Below are positions 25,601-35,270 of a DNA stretch of 64,000 bases, piece after piece (position 1 is the first letter of the stretch; every line of letters starts with the position of its first letter). The position numbers and the translations under genes are program-made. Under the pieces are notes generated by a model. That model was given only the letters and a program-made list of their open reading frames with translations, was not told the origin of the DNA and did no database searches. Source of the DNA: Oxyruncus cristatus (taxonomy: Eukaryota > Chordata > Aves > Passeriformes > Cotingidae); contig VXAY01001313.1 in NCBI GenBank assembly GCA_013399855.1, forward strand, positions 2,564,557-2,628,556, in the 5' to 3' direction.

Positions 25601-27659
25601 TCCTTGTTTTTATAGTGATCTGCATATGCCAAATATCACACTTTTTTCAGCACCAACCTCACTCTAACAGTAGAATTATGGGTTAATTTAGTGTTGTACT
25701 GCTGTAGCTGCTTCCTTAAAAAGGATCTTGGGAAAAGGTGAGACAAGTGTTTCTGAGGAAGCAGAGACCTGTGTTGATTGTGTGATGCCTGTTGTTCAAA
25801 AATCTACTTCTCCACTCAGACAAGAGTAATCTCTAGAGCTGTAACACAGCCCTCGTACTTTAAGCCTGCACTGAATCCATTCCTGCTCCAATTTTGACTG
25901 GAATATATGTGTGTGTGTGTATATATATATGGGGAGGAGGTTCAAAATGTTTAGTGGCCAAAATCACTCAGCTGTTTCACTAAAGGCTCAGTCTGTATTT
26001 GTGACAGGAAAAGTTTTCTGAAGTAGGTTGAAGCTTTGTAAAAATGGTTTTAGGTTAGCTAAAATCGTTTATACTCTATTTACATGCTTTCTTCCCAGTA
26101 TAAGCCCTTTGGTGCTGTGCCTGATCACTGATGTTGTGACCTCGCCTGGGGCTGCAGAAAGTAGGGACGTGCATCTCCTCTCCTTTCACCTCCCTGGAGG
26201 CCCTTCCCTCATGTTCAAATACAGGTGTTTGTGGTGGGGCCAGCACCCCACTTGACTCACCAGGCCTGTGCCTTCCACATGCATTTTCTTCTCATTAATT
26301 TATTATTTACATTTTTTGTTAATTTTGCCATAGAAGAATGGAATATCTGGGTATTATATGCCTTTATATGAAAAAAAGTACTTTCCTCTATTGTGATGCT
26401 AAATTTGGAGGTTTCCACCCTGTGTCACACGGCAGCTCTTTCCTGTACTGCTTTCCCACCTTTCAAGCATCACAGAAGCAAACTGTCTTTTGCTGAAGGT
26501 GGCTCATAATAATCTGTCCTAGTTTAAGCTCATCCCCTCAACCCTGAAATTTTGGCAGTGAGCTCTACACTTGCATGGCAAACTTTTGCACTGATGTTCT
26601 GATTTCTTAAATTTACAGCATTTGTAATACCCCAAGTGTGGCAGGCAGTAATTCAAGAATTGACTGTGTGGTGTATGTGGAACACGACTAAGGATTTGTG
26701 TTTAATACTCACCTCCTCCCTCGATATTTCAAGTTGTAGGAGCCACCAAGTTTAGGATTGATCGACGAGCCACCAAGTTTAGTCACATCAACGACTGTTG
26801 AGATGTGACTTTGCTTATTGAATGTATTTCTCTGTGTATCGGAGGCTGGCCAGCAATCACCACAGGGAGAATTACATCAGATACTGAAGCAAAGCCCCAC
26901 TCCTGGCCTTGACAAGTCTCATTAAAGGTATGCACCATCTTTCAGGCTATCTTTCAGTGACATGAACATCACTGTTGTGGCAGAGGTTGCTGATGAAGTC
27001 AGTAACACTTACTGACAAATAACACTTCGTGCTGCCGTATTTTTGCACGTCTGTTGAGCCATTCCTGCTGTCATTGAAGATGTGATGGGGCCTATTGTAA
27101 CCTAGAAAGCACATATTGGCATTCCTCTCATTTGTAAAGCACATGTGAGTTGCAGTTCCTATCCACCATACCCAAACCGACTGTGCCTTCCCCTTCACAG
27201 GTGGAAAGACATTTAATTTTTGGCCATCAAAGAATCTCCTGTTTCTGCAAAAGGATATGTGTAAATGTAGTGGTTATTTCCAGAAGTAAGTTCTGCATTT
27301 GGTTTGAGTGCCTGGAGAAACTACAGAAAACCTTTCTGAGAACCTCTTTAAATGAAAGAGATGAGTGTGGAGTTAGGTGTAGTCTGTACTTCTGTTTGAT
27401 GTGAAGTGGGACAGATGAATAGATAGTAATTAAAAAGTTTGCAGAAATGAGAAACCCCTCAACTGGAGAAAGGAAAAAGGCTGTGTGTGGTGTGCAGGAA
27501 ATTGCTATTGAAACATCTGTTTACAGTCTATACATGAAACCGTTTGTGTGAGAGTTCAAAAACATTTCGTTTCTCTCTGGTACTGAGGTAGCTCGACACA
27601 AAAAGCAAAGATTCAAGGTGAGTAAATACAGCAGAGAGCTTTGCAAGTTCCCTGCAGGG
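22681..27659. other. Intergenic region between GPRIN2 and NCOA4, part 1
   Basis: No gene recognised. Open frames such as the one on the minus strand at 25066-25515 (149 codons) have no identifiable domain and no convincing splice sites. There is an A-run at about 24139-24153 and a direct repeat (GAGCCACCAAGTTTAG) at 26740-26755 and 26767-26782. Confidence 0.45.
25903..25930. repeat. (TG)n(TA)n compound microsatellite
   Basis: Short compound dinucleotide tract: ATATATG, then TG repeats, then AT repeats. Likely polymorphic. Confidence 0.85.
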
Positions 27660-28000
27660 CAGTGAAGCCTCGGACCTCAGCACAGCAGACGGCTCCGAGC
27701 GGCTTCCCGGGCGGGCCGGCGGCTGCGGGGTCGGGCTGCGGCCACGGGCAGGATGAGCTGCGGGGGAAGGCTGGGGACGGATCTGGCGCTCAGCTGTGGG
27801 ACTGAGTGCCAAGTCACAGCCCGCCTGGAAGGGGACCAAGGACAGACGTCAGCGAGGATACGTGGGAGGGAGGGCCGTGCACCCGGGCTGGCGGGGACAA
27901 AGGGAAAACAGCTGCCTTCCAGCAGCAGAGCTCGGAGGAAACTGGAGATTCCTCTGGGAGCTGTCTGAAGTTCCCTGACGCCTGCAATCACGACTCTTCT
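27660..28000. promoter_or_regulatory. CpG-rich patch, possible promoter
   Basis: A locally GC- and CpG-rich block (for example GGGCGGGCCGGCGGCTGCGG near 27708) in otherwise AT-rich sequence. CpG preservation in vertebrates usually marks unmethylated promoters. An ATG at 27753 opens a 71-codon frame with no recognisable motif, and minus-strand frames overlap it. No downstream exons could be linked, so it is only a candidate regulatory or first-exon region. Confidence 0.35.
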
Positions 28001-29759
28001 AGAAATTCGTAGTCCAGCTTGGGACTGTTGCTGCTCCTGACAGGAGCAGCCGTCAGTTTGTTAGTCCGCTTTTGGCATTTGGCTCCCCCTCCAGCTGTGC
28101 CGTTCTTGCTGTGCCACCGTCCCTGTGCTGCACTTCTTTATCTCCCCTTCACGAGGCAGGGATGGACTGCTGAACTGTGTGGTAGCATTGCAGAACAGGG
28201 AAATTACATTATGGGGCCTTAAACAGAGAAGTTAACACAGCTGATTCTCTTCAACTAAATTATTGCAGTTACTGAAAGAGGAACAGTCTAAACAGAAACC
28301 AGAAACATTCTCTAAACCCCATAAAAATTCATCTAAAATCATCAAACCAGAGAACATTCTTTAAGTTCCTTGTGGTTTGGGTGGTGCACAGTAGTACAGT
28401 TTGGCAGGCCAAAGGACTGCAGGAAAAGCTTGCATTTCTCTATCAAGGATCCTGCTTCCCAGGGGTGTGGAGGGATGAATGTCTCCCTGCTCTTCATTCT
28501 TACACTGCAGCCAAGCAAAGAAGAACTTGGAGTGTGCAAAGGGGTCATTGAGCACTTTTGCAGAATCAACAAAAGATGGGCTTTACACTGCAGGACTACA
28601 GGCAGGATTCCCATTTGGCAAGAAGTAGCACTGAATTTTGGGTACAGGAGTGCATCACAGTGTCATACACTTCTGATGGGAAAAGCTGCAGGCTTTTATC
28701 CTCATTAACTGTTTCTGATGTATATATGGATCCTTTTTATACATCCAAAATGCTTCTCTTTGTACTCTGGATGGAAGCTCACTGACAACACGGACACACA
28801 GTGCTGAGGAACTGCCCAGTACATCTCCATCTTCACTGCCATTTGAACATGAGCAGATCTTGTTTAATTTCCCATAAAACTGCAACTCTTTCCCAACCCT
28901 TTGCCCCTATTTTAACAGACCACCAATTTGTCCTTTGCTCAGGCTAATGTAATTTTAAATTTCTTTTTATGATGAGTATGTTATGCAGCTTTGGGTAAAA
29001 AGGCACATCTGGTGTGGCACAGGGTATGGCTGAGGGAGGGACAGCACGTACATCCATCAATGGTGGGAGGAAAGAAACTGTTAAAACATGCATATGGTTC
29101 CTTACTCTTGACATTCCTTTAAGGGTGAGATGGAAGATGTATCCAACAGGCAAATCCTCGTAGGAAAGCATAACCTTAACCACAATGAATCCACACAGAG
29201 TGTACCATGTGGAACAGCTGTGGAGTGGTTCCACAAAAAGCACTCAAACCACCCAGATTATGGGATGGCCTCGATCAAGCCCATGGAAGGCGTGCCAGCA
29301 AACCACTTTGTCTGCTGTGCCTGCCTACCACGCTCTCTTTCCTCGGGACAGTCTTGCTGTGTGACCGGATGGTGCACACAACAGGTGTGTATGAGCACTG
29401 CTGGTTTTCCAAGGTCAGACAGGGCTGTTACTATTTTTCCTCTCAAATCCAAATACATAGAGGAGGATTATATAACACATCCTGTGTCTCCTTCGTGTTT
29501 AGACAAGGAAGCCAAATACCTGAAATGCATGTTCCTAGGGTAACAGCACATCTGGGACTGGGCGCCTGACTTCTACCTTCTTTTAGGTCAACACTGGATT
29601 ACTTGTACTGGTAACCACGGGTAAGGTCCTGTTCAAAAGAACGGGCTCCTTGGTCCGTGCCCAGGGGTGGAAATGCGTGGGAAATGGTGACTCGAGTACC
29701 ACATGTACTCAGAGCTGCACAAACACTCAGATTTCCACCTGAAGCCCCTTCCAGTTGAA
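28001..29759. other. Intergenic region between GPRIN2 and NCOA4, part 2
   Basis: No gene recognised. A plus-strand frame at 29130-29543 has a Cys-rich stretch near its centre but lacks the spacing of beta-microseminoprotein or any other family I know. Confidence 0.4.
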
Positions 29760-30139
29760 TCCTTTTCCTTTTGAAGCACCCGCGCGTTCTCTGTCGAGCG
29801 TTCAGCGCTGTGCGAACACCCGCACAGGGCAGCACTTGGCGATCGCGCTCCGGGCGCTGCCGAGGGGGGTCCCCTAAAGTCGGGGATTCGCTCCCCCCTG
29901 AACAGCCACAGAGCACTGGCAGCAGCAGTGCTCCCTGCACGGGCAGTAACTGGGTGCTTTTCGCAGCAGCAAAACGCGCTGTCAGCGTTGGGAAGCGCCC
30001 TGCTGTGGTTCACACTGGGTGGGAAAGGCAAACCCGAACTGTGCTGGGTGAGGCCAAACGAGGCCGCGCACGCCGGGAACTTCCCAGCGCCCACGAGAAG
30101 GACCCAGACCGCCACGACCCACTCCGTCCTTGGGAGACC

Positions 30140-30273
30140 NNNNNNNNNNNNNNNNNNNNNNNNNNNNNNNNNNNNNNNNNNNNNNNNNNNNNNNNNNNNN
30201 NNNNNNNNNNNNNNNNNNNNNNNNNNNNNNNNNNNNNNNNNNNNNNNNNNNNNNNNNNNNNNNNNNNNNNNNN
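30140..30273. other. Assembly gap (134 N)
   Basis: Run of N within a CpG island. Such gaps usually reflect GC-rich sequence that failed to be read, so part of a first exon may be missing. Confidence 1.
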
Positions 30274-30350
30274 GGACGGCGCTGGTGAGGGAGCGGCGCG
30301 CGGGCCGCGGTGAGGGGCGGACGGGGGAGCGGGGCGGGGGGTGTCCGTGC

Positions 30351-30425
30351 GGCATCCCGCCGGGAATCCCGAGGGGAATGCCGCGAGGGATCCAGTGGGG
30401 AATCTCGTGCGGGATCCCCTGCCGC
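30351..30425. repeat. Degenerate 12-bp GC-rich minisatellite
   Basis: About six units of the form GGRATCCCGNGN run in phase; read as codons on the plus strand they give Gly-Ile-Pro-X repeats. It sits 78 bp from the assembly gap, which may itself hold more such units. Confidence 0.7.
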
Positions 30426-30770
30426 GCAGCGGGAAGCGCGCAGTCAGGAAGGGCTGGCCTGGCGCGGGCCGGTCGGTCGGGAAATGGGCGGAGGGCGGAC
30501 GTGGGACACGAGAGACGAGGGGGGTTTGTGCCGATCTCGCTTTCCCTTCATGCCCCTGAGAGCGTTTGCTGCGGGCGCTCCTGAGGTCACCTCTCTCATC
30601 GCGAAGTCTAAATCTTTTGTCAGCGGCCGCGCTCGGCGGGGTTACATAAGCAGTAGCGCTCCGAATGGTCGGGTTGTCCCGCGCCGGGCCCTGGCAGATC
30701 GTCACACCTGTGTTGTTCGGTGCCTGGCGAGTGGTGCGGGCCAGAGCTCCCGGCGGACTGCTCGTCCTAG

Positions 30771-32488
30771 TTTAAGCTTTAAACTTGGTGCTTGTGGGCG
30801 GCATTAACGGGAAAAGTTGACAGATCGACAGGGTTGCCTTCCGCGGGGTTTGGGTTAGGTGTGCAGTCACGGCAGGGTTTTCCCCTGGCAGTCGTGTGAA
30901 AACCGCTGTTCGCCGCGCTGCAAGTGCACCGCGTTGGAGGGATGGATGTGCAGAGACCGTGGCAGTGCTGTCTCTGGGGCAGAGTATGCCTCAGGCAGAG
31001 CCAGGGATTTGTTACTTTTTTTCCAAAGGATTCTAAATGCAAAAGCCTGGAAAACAGTTGTATTGTAATGTGCGATCTATGTTAAGATAGCAGTTTGTCT
31101 TTCCCACTCTGGGATGTGTACTTCGGTATTGTCAGTAATTACAGCATAGAGATTTTAGCCCTTCATTTTCAGATACTTTGTGATTTCACTTATGTGCTGT
31201 GTGTAAAACATATATTTACAATAGATGGAATTAAATGTGACCAGACTTCTTGTCTCAGCTGCCCTGGTGACGTGTGACTCTTCAGAGCCCAGCTCTCGTG
31301 AGGGTGTCTGTGCAAGTGCTTTGTGCAATGACTGTGCTCTTCTGGAGCTAAAACAGGCTGAAAAGGTGTTCAGGTCTGTGGCACAGATCATACACTTTGT
31401 AGGCAGGTAAAAACTAACTGAATTTTAGAAAATGTATTACCTGAAACTTTTATTACTATTCCTTAAGGTCTTAATTTCACTTTCTCTCTTATTCAGAACT
31501 GCCAAAGGTCATTTTTTTCCTTCATATGGCTTGTAATTTACACAATAGGGTGGTACATACTTGTCTTGGAGGAAAATAATCCTCCCAGCAGGAGCTCCAC
31601 ACAGATCCTGGTGCGTGATGTTGGTGCTGTACTGTACCAAATGCTTGTTGTGCTTGGATGTAAATGGAAATTTCTGAGACTCAGCTCCTGTACTTACAGC
31701 ACTTCACTCCCTGACCACAACTCCCATGTACCTAATTTGGGACAGTTACTTAAAAGGAACTACTGTTTTTTGGTGGGGTAAGAGTGAAATCTGTGGGGAT
31801 TTCAGTTCAAACAAGCCAGTGGGTTTAAAACCACATGAAGTCGGGTCAGAGAGGGCTTTGGAGCAGCCTTGTCCAGCTGACTGGAAGAAATCATTCCACA
31901 TTTCTAAACAGAGTTTGTTCAATGTGCAGATTCATTCCCTTCAGAAGCTGTCCCCCAGCAAAGGGTCCGCACAGCCATCTTTTTGAGATGATTCCACACC
32001 CATATGCAATGGAAAACAATGCTCTTCCCAAGGGCAGCGGGGATGGTTGTGCTGGAAGTGAAAAGCTGGTAAAACCAGTTTCTTGCTGGCCTATTTACAG
32101 ATTGTGCAGGCAAGGCGGGGTTGTCCCATCCTCCTCTGCTCCCCAGCAACTGGATACTTAATTAAAAGCTAAAAAAATATTTTTGTCCATCAGTTTCTGA
32201 CCTACAAATAAAGTAAAAGACAAATATGGGAAGTAACACCTCAGGGTGGAGGGCAGGCAGCCCGGGAGGTTGCACAGAGCACTAGGAGAAGTAATACTGT
32301 GACCAGGATTTGGCTGAAGGGTCTTTGTGATGACAACTCTCTAGCAAGCCAAAAATCTTCCAGTGAGAACTGGTAGTTATTTTATGATTAGGACCGATAA
32401 CATCACCTTCCTGCCTCATTCAGGCACTTCTTTTGCTTTTGTGGCTATAATATTTTGACTGATTATGTGCCAACAAGTACTTGTACAT
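30771..32488. other. Intergenic region upstream of NCOA4
   Basis: No gene recognised; the open frames are short and overlap on both strands. It separates the large orphan CpG island from the CR1 fragment and the NCOA4 promoter. Confidence 0.45.
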
Positions 32489-32629
32489 GGCCCATCTCTG
32501 GGAGTGTTCAAGGCCAGGCTGGATGGGGCACTGAGCAACCTGGTCCAGTGAGAGGTGTCCCTGCCCATGGCAGAGGGTGTGGAACTGGGTGATGGGCAAG
32601 GCCCTTTCCAACCCGGGCCATTCTATGTG
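32489..32629 (+). mobile_element. CR1 LINE 3' fragment, plus orientation
   Basis: Landmarks in CR1 order: CCCATCTCTGGGAGTGTTCA, AGGCCAGGCTGGATGGGGCA, GAGCAACCTGGTCCAGTGAG, GTGTCCCTGCCCATGGCAGA and CCTTTCCAACCCGGGCCATT. Only the last ~140 bp is left, lying about 0.4 kb upstream of the NCOA4 CpG island. Confidence 0.93.
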
Positions 32630-32989
32630 CTTTCCTCGGCTCTGTGTGGAACTGTGGATGCAAGAGTAGATGTGACAAGAATTGTGTGTGTGTGTTTTTT
32701 TCGTCCTTCCAGGAGCGAACTGCATCCGAGTAATTTGCTATCGGGATTTCTGGCAGTTTCAGGCACAGTGCTGGATGGGGAGCCCATGCTGGGCTGTGCA
32801 TGGCCAGGGGTGGACGGGAGGTTCAACTGTGTGGGCTCGCAGCCCTTGAGCCTGGGGGGCTGCAGCAGAAAGACGCGCTGGGTCTGCTTTGTTTCGTTTC
32901 TTGTGTGGAAAAGTCACGTTGCCACACTCCTGAACTTGCAACAAACAGCGGGTTTGTTGCAAAACGTTGTGGTTTCGCGGTTTGAGCTG

Positions 32990-33331
32990 CCGGTGGGACG
33001 CTCGGAGGCCCTTGGTGTTCTGGATGAGCGGAGCAGGGCCGGTGTTCGGTCCGGCCCGGTCCCGCCCCGGCGCTGCCGACGTGCGGTTCGGGCGGGCGCG
33101 GTGCCGGGGCCGGGGCGGGGCGCGGGCTGGGCCGCCCCGATAAGGGCTCGGGGCCGGGGCGGGGCCCGTCCGCTCCAGCGAGCGGGGCTCTGGAGCGGAA
33201 TCCGCAGCGGGAGCAGCCGCGCGTGACCGCCCGAGAGCATTCCCGAGGCCGTGCCTCTGCGGAGCGGGAGGCTGGGAATGGGAGCGCCGTTATAAACTGG
33301 ACACTGAGGGATTGCTTCCTGCGCTCGGAAA
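32990..33331 (+). promoter_or_regulatory. NCOA4: NCOA4 CpG-island promoter and probable non-coding exon 1
   Basis: Dense CpG block with several GC boxes (CCGGGGCGGGGCGCGGGC near 33109, GGGGCCGGGGCGGGGCCC near 33150) and a GATAAG site at about 33139. It ends in a strong splice donor: CTCGGAAA then GTAAGTGCG, with the exon boundary at 33331. The transcription start cannot be fixed; a TTATAAAC at about 33290 is only ~40 bp from the donor, so initiation is more likely spread over the GC boxes upstream. Joining this exon to the exon at 35198 gives a normal 5' UTR. Confidence 0.7.
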
Positions 33332-35197
33332 GTAAGTGCGAGCTCAGCCGGTGGGGGGTGTGCATCCCTTGAGTCACGTACCCCTGGAGGGGACCCCCGT
33401 GTGCTCGGAAACAGATGGCACGGAAACTGCCAAAAAAGGTGACTGTGTTGCAGCCATGTGTCTCCTTGCGGAAGTAATTGTATTTTGTTACTGTTGAGCT
33501 GAAATGTACGATCCCGGGTGTGTCAGAGCATGGAAACTGAAACGGCTTTAACTCCCAGTGCTATTGGGGGGTAACTGGGAAGCGAGGAGATAGGTAGCTA
33601 CCCCCACTTAGTTTTGTTAGAGGCTTGTGGAAATCGAAAAGAAGGGTGGATTGGTTCTCATCGTCAACTGTCATGTGAGTTTTACTGCCTAATTTTTGAC
33701 AAAGCATGAGAACAGCCATTTTAAGAGGAGTTGTCTGGCTGGAGGAAGGCGGCATTCAGTCTTTCTGTACACAGTTTGGAAAGGGTCTCTTGCAGTCAAA
33801 TGAAAAAACAGAAAAGCAATAAAGAGTAGTTCAGAAATCATTAGAGAAGCATGCTTAAGCTTCTTAATTTTGACTGTACCAGTATCAAGTTGCTAATGCA
33901 GAGTATGAAAAAGTAGCATTTCTTCAGGCATTGAGCCCAATTCCCTCGTGGTGTAAATTCAGAAAACACATAAATGGTAACACAGCATTCTTTGGGCTTG
34001 GTATTTGTACATACAGAGCTTAAAATAATTTTCACAGAAGTTGTAAGTACATTATCTGCCATGTGAGCAAATGTGGCAGTTATATTTAGCCTTTCAGACT
34101 TTGACTCGGTTGTTATGTAAGAATATAATAAATGAAATAATAGACAATATTATTTTTCCTGTCATTGATTTCTTGTGAGTGTAGGATAGCTTTTAATGTA
34201 TCTGATGCCCTTGTTTTCTTGGCTGGGTGTATCCCTGCCTTTGCATTAACATTTGTTAGATTCCATCTGAGAACTAGGTCTCCCACTTACATTTTCCTGT
34301 GGTTGATAAGCAAGATAAAGTCTAAGGACTGATGTGAGGAGAAAGCTTACCTTTAATTGAACATTGTTAGCATGGTGACGATCTTGAAACGTTACAGAAT
34401 TGTATATTGCACCTCTGAATGTGCAAATACAGGGACAAAACTGGAATTTATAGTGCAACATGGGGAATGATGTGTTTTGGATTTCTGCACTCTGTCTAAT
34501 TTGGTGTAGAATAACGTAAGTTTAAAAAATACTTTCAAGTTTGCTTCTCCTGTAGTTGTGCTCTGCACTTCCTAGAAGATGAGATGTTATGGTGAGGATG
34601 GGATTGAGTTGTGTGCAGGGTCTTTGTGTGGCTCCTGTGCCTGCTCCATGTCTCATGTTCGGGGGCATGAGAAACAGGAAGCCTGTGGTGTTGAGGGAAC
34701 CAAGGGAGATGCAGCCTCTGCTCCTGCCCCACAGCAAACCTTGCTTTTTCTGTCAGCTTCCATATGCAAGCCACTCCTAGCCCTCTGCTCTCTGAAACAC
34801 ACATCTTATATCTGTCTGGGGGGTCTTGGCTGTAGAAGGATTTTTGGGTTGCAGTTTATATGACCATGGGGCTTGGAAAGTGCAGACTAAATAGCTGCTC
34901 AGTAACACAAGCTCCATGGTCGTCTTATCATATTCAAAACACTCCTTTCATTTCCCTCCAGCGGAGTGGTAAAATCTGTGACGTTTTAGATGGGAACGTG
35001 TACCCTTTAGTTAATTCTGCTGCGAATTTCCATAGCTGTCATTGCTGAGGACTTGTTTTAAGTAGAACCTTTACTATGAATGTTTCATTAGTGCTTCAGG
35101 AATCCCATGACTGGCATTGAAGAGAATTGAAACTCTTCAGTAACAAAACACCCATTTTTACTAAAAATCCATATTTTCTCTTCCCCTTTACTTGCAG
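33332..35197 (+). other. NCOA4: NCOA4 intron 1
   Basis: Runs from donor GTAAGTGCG to acceptor TTCCCCTTTACTTGCAG. No embedded gene or repeat recognised. Confidence 0.6.
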
Positions 35198-35270
35198 AAT
35201 CCTTATCAGTCTGACTTCTTTAGAAATTTTGTATCTGAGCCCCTTTTACTTGAGGCTGTGCTGAAGCCAT
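35198..35270 (+). CDS. NCOA4: NCOA4 exon 2: 5' UTR plus the first two bases of the start codon
   Basis: Exon of 73 nt bounded by a strong acceptor (TTCCCCTTTACTTGCAG, AG at 35196-35197) and a GTAAGTT donor at 35271. It ends in ...GAAGCCAT; spliced to 35912, which starts GAACACTTC, it creates ATG AAC ACT, giving Met-Asn-Thr. Mammalian NCOA4 also begins Met-Asn-Thr, which strongly supports this split start codon. Only positions 35269-35270 are coding. If the exon is skipped, the in-frame ATG at 35925 would start a protein five residues shorter. Confidence 0.85.

Larger units (their letters stand above)
29760..30770. promoter_or_regulatory. Large CpG island interrupted by an assembly gap
   Basis: GC-rich, CpG-dense sequence on both sides of an N-run, with GC-box-like GGGGCGGGG (30329-30340) and a donor-like GCTGGTGAGG just after the gap. 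It lies about 2.5 kb upstream of the NCOA4 promoter island and is larger than it. It could be an alternative NCOA4 first exon, the start of a non-coding transcript, or a divergent promoter. Open frames spanning the N-run are artefacts. Confidence 0.55.

Noticed and set aside
29130..29543. Cys-rich frame as beta-microseminoprotein
   Set aside because: The cysteine order does not match the family pattern and there is no signal peptide.
29633..30705. Long open frames on both strands across the N-run
   Set aside because: They stay open only because unknown bases cannot encode stops, and CpG islands are poor in stop codons.
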